In this document: positions 26,224 through 35,261 of the stretch, in pieces
How the letters are laid out: each line of letters begins with the position of its first letter
Position numbering within the stretch: the stretch's first letter is position 1
NCBI GenBank assembly: GCA_947499125.1
Contig: CANMMP010000002.1
Location: forward strand, 558,001 to 622,000
Length of the DNA: 64,000 nucleotides
Direction of reading: 5' to 3'
Source of the DNA: an uncultured Pontibacter sp.
GTDB lineage: Bacteria > Bacteroidota > Bacteroidia > Cytophagales > Hymenobacteraceae
Notes under the pieces: model-generated
The model's database searches: none
What the model saw: the letters and a program-made list of their open reading frames with translations, nothing else
What the model was told of the DNA's origin: nothing
Position numbers and translations under genes: made by a program

Positions 26224-27611
26224 AGATCCGGAACAGGTTAACCTTACAGTTTGCCGGCATCTTTGGTCTTATCCTGGTGCTTTTCTCGCTGGTGATCTAC
26301 TATTTTACATCCATCTACAGGCAGGAAGATTTTTATGATCGTATTCTGCGTCGCGCCCAGATAGTTGCCAGTTATGTGCTCGATGCCGAAGAGGTAGATG
26401 CCCGGACCCGCAGTAAACAGGAAATGCAGTTGTACCAGGTGTTGCCCCAGGAAGTAGTTAAAGTATACAACAGCCGGAACGAAGAGATATTTACAGAAGG
26501 AGACGGAGAACTACAGGTAGATGTAGCCTTGCTGAACCGGGTGCGTGAGCAGAAAGAAGTACATTTTGAACAGGATGTCCGCCAGATCGTCGGCATTTTG
26601 TACCAGGATAACCAGGGCGAGTTTGTAGTAATGGCTTCGTCGGTGGATGCTTATAGTTTAAAAAAACTGCAGCACCTGAAAGTTATACTTATAGTTGGCC
26701 TGCTGGGCTCGCTGGTGGTTGTGTTGGTAGCGGGTTGGGTCTTTGCCAAATCAGCGCTATGGCCAATAACCAAAGTTGTAAGCGAAGTAGAGAAGATAAG
26801 TGCCTCAGACCTGCACCTGCGCCTGACCAATGCCGACGGCAAAGATGAACTCTCGAACCTGGGTAAGACCTTTAATAATATGCTGGACCGCCTGGAGCTG
26901 GCTTTTGAGATGCAGAGTACCTTTGTTTCGAATGCCTCCCATGAGTTGCGTACGCCACTTACTACTATGATGGGTGAGCTGGAGGTTGCCCTGATGAAGC
27001 CCCGCACACCGGAAGAATATCAACGGGTGTTACAAAGTACCCTCGAAGATGCCCGCCTGTTAACTGAGCTTTCCAATGGTCTGTTGCAGATAGCCCAGGC
27101 AAGTATAGATTCGTCCAAAATTCAGCAGGTATACCTGCGCTTCGATGAGCTGGCCCTTATGGCCCGCGATCAGGTAATGAAACGCCGCCCTGATGCCCAC
27201 ATCGATATTGAATTTGCTGAATTACCCGATGACTCGGATCGCCTTATTGTAAAAGGAAACGAAGCTTTATTGCTGATAGCCATGGTAAATGTGATCGAGA
27301 ACGCCATCAAGTTCTCGCCATCGGGGAGGAGTGCTACTGTGCGTATTGTGCTGGATAAAAACAGTAGTATGCTGGTAGTAAAAGACCGCGGCCTGGGTAT
27401 AACTGAGGAGGATCTGAAACATGTGTTTGTTCCGTTTTTCAGGGCCGAGAACGTGCGTGATATTACAGGCCATGGTATAGGTTTACCGCTAACCGAGCGT
27501 ATACTTAAACTGCACCGCGGTACTATAGCGGTACATTCTAAAATAAACGAAGGCACCGAAGTAACCTTAACATTGCCGCAAGCTTACGGCTTCATCCCTG
27601 ACCGACCTTAA
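26220..27611 (+). CDS. Membrane sensor histidine kinase
   Basis: 463 residues. TM1 about 10-32, a ~120-residue periplasmic sensor, TM2 about 155-177, HAMP, HisKA with His241 in SNASHELRTPLTT, and HATPase with N box VNVIENAIKFS, G1 DRGLGI and G2 GHGIGLPLTERI. Translationally coupled to the response regulator. The CzcS/CusS-like layout next to a cation efflux gene suggests metal sensing, but the periplasmic domain shows no obvious metal cluster. Confidence 0.95.
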   Translation: MKIRNRLTLQFAGIFGLILVLFSLVIYYFTSIYRQEDFYDRILRRAQIVASYVLDAEEVDARTRSKQEMQLYQVLPQEVVKVYNSRNEEIFTEGDGELQVDVALLNRVREQKEVHFEQDVRQIVGILYQDNQGEFVVMASSVDAYSLKKLQHLKVILIVGLLGSLVVVLVAGWVFAKSALWPITKVVSEVEKISASDLHLRLTNADGKDELSNLGKTFNNMLDRLELAFEMQSTFVSNASHELRTPLTTMMGELEVALMKPRTPEEYQRVLQSTLEDARLLTELSNGLLQIAQASIDSSKIQQVYLRFDELALMARDQVMKRRPDAHIDIEFAELPDDSDRLIVKGNEALLLIAMVNVIENAIKFSPSGRSATVRIVLDKNSSMLVVKDRGLGITEEDLKHVFVPFFRAENVRDITGHGIGLPLTERILKLHRGTIAVHSKINEGTEVTLTLPQAYGFIPDRP

Positions 27612-27757
27612 TTTTAATCTCATTTTAATTTCGTTTTAATTCTGCCTTAATACCGCTGCTGTAGCTTTGTGGCATTAGGTGAGAAAATCAGCTTTTGTAC
27701 CTGCTCCTTTCGTTTGTTTGGAGGGGGCGGGGCAAAGTTGATTCTGAAAGAAATTAT

Positions 27758-29329
27758 ATGAGAGAAGAAAAAGGTTTACCATCACGTTTTGCCACCCTAT
27801 CAAAAGACATTCCGGCTGGCCTTGTTGTATTTTTAGTTGCTCTTCCGCTTTGCCTGGGCATATCGCTGGCATCGGGGGCACCCCTTTTTGCGGGTATAAT
27901 TACAGGTGTAGTAGGCGGCGTTGTAGTGTCGTGGCTCAGCGGCTCTAACCTGAGTGTAAGCGGACCAGCGGCTGGCCTTACCGTAATTGTACTTAATGGC
28001 ATAGAAACCCTGCAAAGCTATGAAGCCTTTTTGCTGGCTGTTGTGCTGGCAGGTTTTATACAGCTGGTGCTTGGGTTTGTTAAAGCCGGTGTTATCGGTT
28101 TATACTTTCCTTCGTCGGTGATCAGGGGTATGCTGGCAGCAATTGGCCTTATACTTATACTTAAGCAGATCCCGCACTTTTTAGGAGCAGACGACGACTT
28201 TTTCGGGAGTCTGAATTTTATACAGGCTGATGGGCTCAATACTTTTTCAGGTATAACGCATGCTCTTTCAGCTATAAACCTGGGTGCACTTATAGTTGGG
28301 TTGGTGTCGCTGGCTATTTTACTGCTTTGGGATACACCCTTATTTAAAGGTATCAAGTTATTTAAGTTTATACCAGGCGCGCTTATCGTAGTATTAGCTT
28401 CTGTTGGCTTGAATGCCGCTTTTTTCAGCTACTTCCCGGATCTGACTATTTCTAACAGCCATTTGGTGAACCTACCTGTAATTACAGGTATACAGGGACT
28501 CGGAAGCGAACTGAGCCTGCCCGATTTCAGTGCATTTGCCAACCCTTCGTTATACGTGGTAGCCTTTACCATTGCGATCGTGGCCAGCCTCGAAACACTG
28601 CTTAGCGTTGAAGCCGTAGATAAACTGGATCCGCATAAGCGCCGTACGCCAACAAACCGCGAATTAAAAGCGCAGGGTGTGGGTAACATGCTAAGCGGTA
28701 TAATTGGTGGTTTACCTATGACAGCGGTTATTGTAAGAAGCTCAGCTAACATTGTAGCAGGCGGCCAGACAAAACTTTCAGCGTTTGTACACGGCATTTT
28801 CCTGTTGCTTTCAGTGCTGTTCCTGTCCAGCTTTCTGAACCAGATTCCATTGTCGGCATTAGCTGCAGTTTTGCTGGTAGTTGGTTTTAAATTAACGAAG
28901 CCTGCTTTGTTTAAAAGCCAGTTCAAACTCGGAGCAGAGCAGTTTATACCTTTTATAGTTACCATTATCGCCATCCTGTTCACTGACCTGTTGATCGGTA
29001 TATGTGTGGGTCTTGCGGTGGGTATCTTCTTTATCCTGAAAGCAAACTATAAATCGCCGTATTTCTACCACGAAGAGGAGCAGAAAGACAAGGATATTAT
29101 CCGTATCAGGCTGAGCGAGCACGTATCGTTCCTGAACAAGGCAAGTATAGTTTTAACGCTCGATCATCTGCCGCATAACAGTAAAGTTACTATTGATGGC
29201 GAGAACACAGCCTTTATAGATTACGATGTGCTGGAGGCTATCCAGGAATTTAAACAAACCGCTCACGAGCGAAACATCGATGTTGTGGTACTGAACGTGA
29301 CCGAGGTATCAACAATGGAAGTAAACTAA
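27758..29329 (+). CDS. SulP-family anion (probably bicarbonate) transporter
   Basis: 523 residues from the ATG at 27758; the frame extends upstream but without a better start. About 11-12 helices carrying the SulP signature (DIPAGLVVFLVALPLCLGISLASGAP, SVSGPAAGLTVIVLNGI, LETLLSVEAVDKLDPHKR). The C-terminus is a reduced STAS-like segment (SHVSF..., VTIDGENTAFIDYDVLEAI). A beta-carbonic anhydrase follows 40 bases downstream; this pairing, known in marine and Bacteroidota genomes, points to HCO3- uptake rather than sulfate. Confidence 0.9.
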   Translation: MREEKGLPSRFATLSKDIPAGLVVFLVALPLCLGISLASGAPLFAGIITGVVGGVVVSWLSGSNLSVSGPAAGLTVIVLNGIETLQSYEAFLLAVVLAGFIQLVLGFVKAGVIGLYFPSSVIRGMLAAIGLILILKQIPHFLGADDDFFGSLNFIQADGLNTFSGITHALSAINLGALIVGLVSLAILLLWDTPLFKGIKLFKFIPGALIVVLASVGLNAAFFSYFPDLTISNSHLVNLPVITGIQGLGSELSLPDFSAFANPSLYVVAFTIAIVASLETLLSVEAVDKLDPHKRRTPTNRELKAQGVGNMLSGIIGGLPMTAVIVRSSANIVAGGQTKLSAFVHGIFLLLSVLFLSSFLNQIPLSALAAVLLVVGFKLTKPALFKSQFKLGAEQFIPFIVTIIAILFTDLLIGICVGLAVGIFFILKANYKSPYFYHEEEQKDKDIIRIRLSEHVSFLNKASIVLTLDHLPHNSKVTIDGENTAFIDYDVLEAIQEFKQTAHERNIDVVVLNVTEVSTMEVN

Positions 29330-29369
29330 AATCAGAATTTTTGAACAAGATCATATTTTATACATAAGC

Positions 29370-30002
29370 ATGGAAAAGATTTTTGAGAACAATAAGAAGT
29401 GGGTGGCAGAGAAGCTTGCCCAGGACGAGAACTACTTTGCGAACCTTGCCAAAGGGCAACAGCCGCGTTACCTGTTTATAGGTTGCGCCGATAGCCGTGT
29501 ACCGGCAAACGAAATTACAGGTTCAGCTCCGGGCGAGATGTTTGTGCACCGCAACATTGCCAACATGGTAGTACATACTGATATCAACCTGTTATCGGTG
29601 CTACAGTATGCGGTGGAAGTACTTAAAGTGAAAGATGTGATCGTGTGTGGCCATTATGGTTGCGGTGGTGTGGCTGCAGCTGCAGGCAACAACCAGTTTG
29701 GTTTGATAGATAACTGGCTGCGCAACATAAAAGATGTGGTTCGCCTGCACGAAGATGAGATATTCAGCATCGAAGATGAAGAGCAGCGCCTGCGTCGCCT
29801 GGTAGAGCTGAACGTAATGGAGCAGGTGCACAACCTATCTAAAACATCTATCATACAGAATGCTTTAAAAGGCGATAACCCGCCTAAACTGCACGGCCTG
29901 GTGTACGACCTGAAAGAAGGGTTGCTGCGCGACCTGAAAGTGGATATTAACTCATTTAAGCGGTACGAACACATTTATAACCTTACCGCCGAAACTGTTT
30001 AA
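29370..30002 (+). CDS. Beta-class carbonic anhydrase
   Basis: 210 residues. Zinc ligands Cys39 (CADSRV, with the Asp41-Arg43 dyad), His95 and Cys98 (CGHYGCGG). The N-terminus EKIFENNKKWVAEKL and the C-terminal LVYDLKEGLL match plant-type beta enzymes. It interconverts CO2 and bicarbonate in the cytosol, feeding anaplerotic carboxylases. Co-transcribed with the SulP gene. The following strong terminator ends the unit. Confidence 0.95.
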   Translation: MEKIFENNKKWVAEKLAQDENYFANLAKGQQPRYLFIGCADSRVPANEITGSAPGEMFVHRNIANMVVHTDINLLSVLQYAVEVLKVKDVIVCGHYGCGGVAAAAGNNQFGLIDNWLRNIKDVVRLHEDEIFSIEDEEQRLRRLVELNVMEQVHNLSKTSIIQNALKGDNPPKLHGLVYDLKEGLLRDLKVDINSFKRYEHIYNLTAETV

Positions 30003-30028
30003 ATACTAATCTAATCTATACCAATCAG

Positions 30029-30059
30029 AAAAGCCCCGATCGATGACCGGGGCTTTTTT
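30029..30059 (+). terminator. Terminator of SulP-carbonic anhydrase unit
   Basis: Stem AGCCCCG (30032-30038) with CGGGGCT (30048-30054) and TTTTTT; A-rich left flank makes it usable in both directions. Confidence 0.9.
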
Positions 30060-30081
30060 ATGCTTTAAATTATAGTATTGC

Positions 30082-30672
30082 TTAAAACAGGTAGCTCATC
30101 ATCAGAAAGATGGTTGAATTGCGACGCTCCTGGCCAACAAAAGGTCCCTCGTCATCAATATCTTTTAAGCCACCGGCATAACGAATTTCCAGGCCAATGT
30201 TGCTCATGCCACGGTAACCTATACCTGCCGCATAGCCCAGGTCTACAGTATAAGGGTGGTCGGTTACATCGGTTTTGGTTGTTACTGTTGTGCTGCTACC
30301 AGTTGTCTCGCTAATACGCTGTGCTTTTACCAGGAACGAAGCCTGCGGGCCCAGGTCGAAGAACAAACCACCTGCAGAAACATGCAGGAACAAGGGCACA
30401 TCTACATAATTATACCTGAAGCGATCTTCTACACCAGAATTTTCTCTTTTAGCGCCGCGCGAAGTATAAAGAGCTTCTATCTGGATGCCAATTATTTCGT
30501 TAATGTGTTGCTGGTAAAACAAGCCGGCTGCATACCCCAGTCGGTGATCGTAGTTTTCGGCATCGTTTCCTTTAAAAGTGGCATACGTGGCGCCGCCTTT
30601 TACGCCCAGTTGTTGTGCCGATGCTGCAAATGCCAGCGAACAGAAACAGATTAATAGTGCTATTTTCTTCAT
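30082..30672 (-). CDS. Outer-membrane beta-barrel protein (PorT-like)
   Basis: 196 residues. Signal peptide MKKIALLICFCSLAFAASA, then QQLGVKGGATYATFKG and alternating amphipathic strands to a terminal aromatic Leu-Phe (MMSYLF). This is the small eight-strand barrel type of Bacteroidota (outer membrane protein beta-barrel domain). Role unknown. Same type as the pair at 56886-58413 and the 61654 product. Confidence 0.85.
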   Translation of the reverse strand: MKKIALLICFCSLAFAASAQQLGVKGGATYATFKGNDAENYDHRLGYAAGLFYQQHINEIIGIQIEALYTSRGAKRENSGVEDRFRYNYVDVPLFLHVSAGGLFFDLGPQASFLVKAQRISETTGSSTTVTTKTDVTDHPYTVDLGYAAGIGYRGMSNIGLEIRYAGGLKDIDDEGPFVGQERRNSTIFLMMSYLF

Positions 30673-30775
30673 TTTGTATTGTATAGTAATGCGTTATGAA
30701 ACGAGCTAAAAGTTAAGTTATAAAGCCAACCGGTATATAAGCCGCTTCGAAATTAAAGTGCGCAAAAGTGCAAAT

Positions 30776-30812
30776 AAAAAAGCCTTGCTGCAACCAGCAA
30801 GGCTTTTTTTTG
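30776..30812. terminator. Terminator between disordered-protein gene and porin-like gene
   Basis: Ten-base stem AGCCTTGCTG (30781-30790) with CAGCAAGGCT (30795-30804), four-base loop, A run left and T run right; ends the minus-strand gene above. Confidence 0.9.
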
Positions 30813-30886
30813 TGGAGTTTCATCCACTATTCAAAAAGTAGATTTACCACTGGTACCCGTAAGTATAACGGGGATAACGTGTGGTT

Positions 30887-31756
30887 CTACCATTCATAGT
30901 CTCTGCGCGAAGACGATCCGTAAGAGTAGGGAGGTCCGCTATAGGACCCTGAGTAGCTTGAAGATGATCTCCCATAGCGGTTGTAATCGCTGTCATGCTC
31001 TCTATCTCTCATTTCGTCCATTCTTCTTCTGCGTTCAGCTTCTTCGTCACCGAACCATGATTTTACCTCATCGCCGGCTCTGTCAAAAAAGCCACGGTCG
31101 TGGTCTCTGTCTCGGTTGCTGTCCCAGCTGCTTCTGTTTCTGTCGTAATCGCTGCTATAGCGGTCGCGGTCGTAGTTGCTGCTGCGGTTATAGTTTGATG
31201 TACCGTAATTTGATGTACCGTAGCCAGAACCTGTGCTGCCATAACGGTTACCATACGATGATGAACCATAGTTAGAAGAACCTCTGTAACGGTTGTCGTC
31301 GTCATCGGTCATACGGTCCCATGCATTCGATACACGGTTCTTAGTACGATCCCAGGTATTCTCTAATTTATCACCTGCACGGTCCCAGCTGTCGCGGCCC
31401 TGGCGGTCATTGTAATTAGAATAGTTAGAACCTGTGTTTCTGTTATAGTTAGATGATCCATAATTTGATGAACCATAAGGCGAAGATCCGTAGTTAGACG
31501 AGCCATAGTTTGAGCTATAGCCTGAACCTGAACCATAGTTGCCTGAACCAGTTGAACGGCCATAGTTTGAGCCGCTGCTGTAGCCAGAGCTATAGTCGCG
31601 TCCTGAGCCCAATGATGAGCCGGTTCTGTTAGCGCGGTTTGTATAGTCGCGGCTGCCAGTATTTAAGTTATCTGAATAATTACTTGATGAGCCTCTCGAC
31701 TCAGTTCTGTAGTTGTCACTGTACGGGTTGTAACCCGAGTTTTCATAGCTTCTCAT
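30887..31756 (-). CDS. Ser/Gly/Tyr/Asn-rich disordered protein with SWFGD motif
   Basis: 289 residues, no signal peptide. Residues ~1-120 and ~155-215 are low-complexity repeats of the type GSSNYGSSNYGSS, built mostly of [G/S]-Y-[G/S] with interspersed Arg and Asp. Between them is a helical charged segment DRAGDKLENTWDRTKNRVS followed by DDDD, and near the C-terminus another: DRAGDEVKSWFGDEEAERRR. The SWFGDEEAERRR motif occurs in bacterial stress proteins that also carry BON domains; no BON domain is present here. A coding origin is supported by the non-repetitive helical parts. Function unknown. Confidence 0.8.
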   Translation of the reverse strand: MRSYENSGYNPYSDNYRTESRGSSSNYSDNLNTGSRDYTNRANRTGSSLGSGRDYSSGYSSGSNYGRSTGSGNYGSGSGYSSNYGSSNYGSSPYGSSNYGSSNYNRNTGSNYSNYNDRQGRDSWDRAGDKLENTWDRTKNRVSNAWDRMTDDDDNRYRGSSNYGSSSYGNRYGSTGSGYGTSNYGTSNYNRSSNYDRDRYSSDYDRNRSSWDSNRDRDHDRGFFDRAGDEVKSWFGDEEAERRRRMDEMRDREHDSDYNRYGRSSSSYSGSYSGPPYSYGSSSRRDYEW

Positions 31757-32242
31757 AGTTTTTTTAGGTTTTTCGATTTAAACTCTAATTAAATTTAAAA
31801 CGCCACAATTATCATTTGCGACGTATTTTTTTACGGCGACTATACTATTTTGTTATGCTTCCGGGGTTATAGTTGGTACAAGGTCAGGATTTGAAATTGC
31901 CTAAAAATGTATGGGTTACGATGTGGGTAGTAAGGTATAACACAAGTCTGTTTACAGGACTGCTTATAACACAGCCTGTTTATAATGAACTTATTATGTG
32001 CAGGAGCCATTGTACTTAAATTGTATAGTATATAAACTTCTGAAAAGTATAAGTTTGGTATTGTACTATGTTGATATTATAAATTGTTTTAAATGGTTTT
32101 TTAAAAACTTTTTAAATTTATAATTGCCTGTAAATTAAATGGTTTGTACTATTGTAGCACTCTGCCAGGAGCTTCCCTTAAATAGTATTTATAGTTTTTG
32201 CGAGGACCTGCAGAGGAGAGTAACTTTTAGCCAATCCTTTTT
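31757..32242. other. AT-rich geneless stretch between divergent genes
   Basis: About 490 bases without a supported gene. Very AT-rich toward 32060-32150, presumably holding divergent promoters for the disordered protein and the lipoprotein. A few AASTATA words (for example AAGTATA at 32046) and no longer repeat. Confidence 0.6.
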
Positions 32243-32638
32243 ATGAATTTGAAAACAATACTTGCCGCTGCGCTTGCCGTGGTAGCACTGACCGGCTGCG
32301 AAGACCTTTTAGAAGAGGATAACATGCAGCCAGATGGTTCTAAGCCAAGCTTAACCATAAACAACCCTACCGGTAACCAGTCAGTTAACCAGGAGCAGGG
32401 CCTGCGTGTGTTCGTAACCGCCGTTGACAAGGATGCTGTTAAAAAGCTGGACTTTAAAATTAACGGTAACGAGACAACCTTTATCTCTTTCAGCAGAACT
32501 CCGGACAGAAACGTGATCGAATTAGATACCCTGGTTTCAACAGATAACCTGAAGCCAGGTACTTACCAGTTACATGTGCGTGCTACAGATGGCCGTACCA
32601 ATATATCTGACCAGATGGTGAACTTTAACGTAAAATAA
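32243..32638 (+). CDS. Small lipoprotein with Ig-like fold
   Basis: 131 residues. Lipoprotein signal MNLKTILAAALAVVALTGC with Cys19. The rest (PSLTINNPTGNQSVNQEQGL ... LKPGTYQLHVRATDGRTNIS) is a single beta-sandwich of the kind found in Bacteroidota surface proteins, with the YQLHVRATDG strand typical of bacterial Ig-like domains. No catalytic motif. Ends in a strong terminator. Confidence 0.75.
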   Translation: MNLKTILAAALAVVALTGCEDLLEEDNMQPDGSKPSLTINNPTGNQSVNQEQGLRVFVTAVDKDAVKKLDFKINGNETTFISFSRTPDRNVIELDTLVSTDNLKPGTYQLHVRATDGRTNISDQMVNFNVK

Positions 32639-32663
32639 CTATACCCAAAACCTATAAACCCTC

Positions 32664-32697
32664 AAAAAAAGAGCAGCCGATAAGCTGCTCTTTTTTT
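32664..32697. terminator. Bidirectional terminator, lipoprotein / topB
   Basis: GAGCAGC (32671-32677) pairs with GCTGCTC (32684-32690), A run before and T run after; serves both convergent genes. Confidence 0.9.
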
Positions 32698-32716
32698 GTT
32701 GTCGTTATAGTATAGT

Positions 32717-35152
32717 TTAAAACTGGTAAACTACCTGCCAGTTCTCGTTTATAGTTAGCGCAGCCTCAAAAGCGTTTCCTGTTTTAGGGGAAATGAAGCC
32801 CTTTATTTTCCCGGTTTTGCCTTTGGTAAGCAGCGTGGCGATCTGTTTTTCGGAGAGTTGTTTACTACCTATTTCAAAAGGCACTTTAAACTGGCAACCC
32901 TCCCGAAAGCGGTTGCAACCATAAGCTGTATTACCTTTCAGCAGTTTGCCTTGTTTACAACGCGGGCAACTCTCAAATGGGTCTGAGGATGGTTTTTTAT
33001 CTGCTTTTTTTACTTCCAGTTGCTGTCCTTTTAAAAGTATAGTTCCATCAAAGGTTTGGCCGGCGGCATCCTGTAAGCCTTTTATAGTTGGAGTTTTCCC
33101 TTTTGTAAGCAGGGCGGTTACCTGTTTCTCGGTTAGCTGTTTGCCAAACTGTTCTATCGGGATCAGGAAGCGGCAGCCATCTTTATACTTGATACAACCA
33201 TACGCCGAAGCGCCTTTTACAATGTAACCTTGCTGGCAGGCAGGGCAGGAGCCGAGTCCTTGTGCAGGGGCAGCAGGTTTTGTGTTAGCTGGCGCTGCTT
33301 TTTTAGCTTTCGGTGATGGACTGCTTTCGGATGCCTGCGGTTCTATCGTTACAGTAGCGGTATCATACTTTACTTCCTGCACCAGGCTGATCACGAAGTC
33401 CTGGAGTTCCTGCAAAAATGCTTCTGCTTTAAACTCGCCACCTTCAATCTGGCGCAGTTTTTTCTCCCATTGCCCGGTCATCTCCGCCGACTTCAGTGTC
33501 TGGTTTTTTATCACACCGATCAGGTCGATACCCATTTGGGTAGGCACTATCTTCTTTTTGTCTTTGCGGATGTACTGGCGTTTGTAAAGCGTTTCAATAA
33601 TAGCAGCACGGGTAGAGGGACGACCGATACCATTTTCTTTCAGGGCGTCTTTCAGTTCATCGTCTTCCATTTGTTTGCCGGCAGTTTCCATGGCGCGCAG
33701 CAGGGTGGCCTCCGTATATTCCTTAGGCGGATTGGTCATTTTAGTTTCCAGCAACGGTTCGTGCGGGCCATGTTCTCCCTTATCAAAATGAGGCAATACA
33801 CCGGCTACAGCTTCTTCCTCTTTCCCTTCGCCTTCTTTTGGAGTTGTGTCCGGTTTTACATCCTCAGCACCATAAAGTACACGCCAGCCCGGGTCCAGTA
33901 TCTGCTTACCCCGCACCCTGAAAGTATAGCCCGCCGACTCTGCATTAACCGTTGTGTTGCTTACAATACAATCCGGGTAAAAAGCAGCTATAAATCGACG
34001 GGTAATGATGTCGTACACATCTGCTTCGCGGCCATAAAGGCTACCTGCCGAAGCACCGGTAGGTATAATGGCGTGGTGGTCGGTTACTTTATTGTTGTTG
34101 AATACTTTCTTTGTCTTCCTGATCTTATCCTGCAGCAGTGGCTGCACTTCCTGCCTGTAGTTGTCGAGGCCCTGCAGTATGCCGGGTATCTTCGGGTAAA
34201 TATCATCAGGCAGGTATGTGGTATCTACACGCGGATAGGAAACTACTTTCTTCTCGTACAGGCTTTGCACGGTCTTCAGCGTTTCGTCAGCAGACATGCC
34301 CAGTTTGTTGTTGCACTCTATCTGCAGTGAGGTAAGGTCGAAGAGGTTGCGTGGTGCTTCTGTTCCTTTTTTTGTTTCAACGTCGGTTATGGTCAGCTCC
34401 GCCTGCTTTATAGCCTCGAGTATCTTCTGTGCGTCTTCTTCTTTCTGGAATCGGCCGTTGGTGCTGGCAAAAGTGACTTCCCGGTAAACGGTCTTCAGTT
34501 CCCAATATGGCTGTGGCACAAAGTTCATTATCTCGTGATAGCGGTTCACGATCATGGCCAGCGTAGGTGTTTGTACACGGCCTATAGATAAGGTCTGGCG
34601 GCTGCCGTTCGCATACTTCAGGGTAAATAAGCGGGTAGCGTTCATGCCCAGCAGCCAGTCGCCGATGGCGCGGCTTTTACCAGCCTGGTACAGCGAGTCG
34701 AACTCGGAACCTTCGCGTAGTTTGTTAAAGCCCTGTCGGATGGCTTCTTCCGTTAGCGACGATATCCAGAGGCGTTTAAAGGGTTTTCTATACTTTGCTT
34801 CGGTAAGTACCCAGCGCTGGATCACTTCTCCTTCCTGGCCGGCATCACCGCAGTTTATTACTTCATCAGCGTTATCTAAAAGTTGCTTTATTATCCTGAA
34901 TTGCTTTTGCACGCCACTATCCTTCATCAGTTTTATGCCATACTGTTGCGGCAGCATAGGCAGGTCGTACAGGCTCCAGCGCTTCCACTCAGGCCTGTAA
35001 TCGTCGGGTTCGCGCAAGGTACAGAAGTGTCCGAACGTCCAGGTTACCTGGTAGCCGTTCCCTTCAAAATAGCCATCTTTCTTGGTTTTAGCACCAATTA
35101 CCATGGCAATTTCGCGGGCCACGCTCGGTTTCTCAGCAATACAAACTTTCAA
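32717..35152 (-). CDS. topB: DNA topoisomerase III (type IA)
   Basis: 811 residues. TOPRIM domain: catalytic Glu7 in IAEKPSVAREIA and acidic DAGQEGEVI (Asp103-Glu107 region). The nucleophilic Tyr306 lies in SYPRVDTTYLP, and the SIGRVQTPTL domain-III motif is intact. The C-terminus carries two zinc-ribbon-like four-cysteine repeats (CPACQQGYIVKGASAYGC, CPRCKQGKLLKGNTAYGC), each followed by a QLTEKQVTALLTKGKT type repeat. Decatenates and relaxes DNA with RecQ-type helicases. Size normal for the long Bacteroidota TopB with C-terminal repeats. Confidence 0.95.
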   Translation of the reverse strand: MKVCIAEKPSVAREIAMVIGAKTKKDGYFEGNGYQVTWTFGHFCTLREPDDYRPEWKRWSLYDLPMLPQQYGIKLMKDSGVQKQFRIIKQLLDNADEVINCGDAGQEGEVIQRWVLTEAKYRKPFKRLWISSLTEEAIRQGFNKLREGSEFDSLYQAGKSRAIGDWLLGMNATRLFTLKYANGSRQTLSIGRVQTPTLAMIVNRYHEIMNFVPQPYWELKTVYREVTFASTNGRFQKEEDAQKILEAIKQAELTITDVETKKGTEAPRNLFDLTSLQIECNNKLGMSADETLKTVQSLYEKKVVSYPRVDTTYLPDDIYPKIPGILQGLDNYRQEVQPLLQDKIRKTKKVFNNNKVTDHHAIIPTGASAGSLYGREADVYDIITRRFIAAFYPDCIVSNTTVNAESAGYTFRVRGKQILDPGWRVLYGAEDVKPDTTPKEGEGKEEEAVAGVLPHFDKGEHGPHEPLLETKMTNPPKEYTEATLLRAMETAGKQMEDDELKDALKENGIGRPSTRAAIIETLYKRQYIRKDKKKIVPTQMGIDLIGVIKNQTLKSAEMTGQWEKKLRQIEGGEFKAEAFLQELQDFVISLVQEVKYDTATVTIEPQASESSPSPKAKKAAPANTKPAAPAQGLGSCPACQQGYIVKGASAYGCIKYKDGCRFLIPIEQFGKQLTEKQVTALLTKGKTPTIKGLQDAAGQTFDGTILLKGQQLEVKKADKKPSSDPFESCPRCKQGKLLKGNTAYGCNRFREGCQFKVPFEIGSKQLSEKQIATLLTKGKTGKIKGFISPKTGNAFEAALTINENWQVVYQF

Positions 35153-35226
35153 ACGCTTTTACTTTTTATATCATTCTACAGATTTCAAATTTACAGCTTT
35201 TCGGGGTTAAACAGTAGCTTTTTTCG

Positions 35227-35234
35227 TAACTTTG
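35227..35234 (+). promoter_or_regulatory. Candidate -7 box of the glycosyltransferase gene
   Basis: TAACTTTG matches TAnnTTTG and lies 27 bases before the ATG at 35262. No good -33 box is visible. Confidence 0.45.
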
Positions 35235-35261
35235 CAGCCCATTTTATACTTGCATCATACC

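Noticed and set aside
28429..28983. 184-codon minus-strand frame within the SulP gene
   Set aside because: Antisense shadow of a strongly supported membrane transporter.
33470..34330. 286-codon plus-strand frame inside topB
   Set aside because: Entirely antisense to the well-supported topB; composition is that of a shadow frame.
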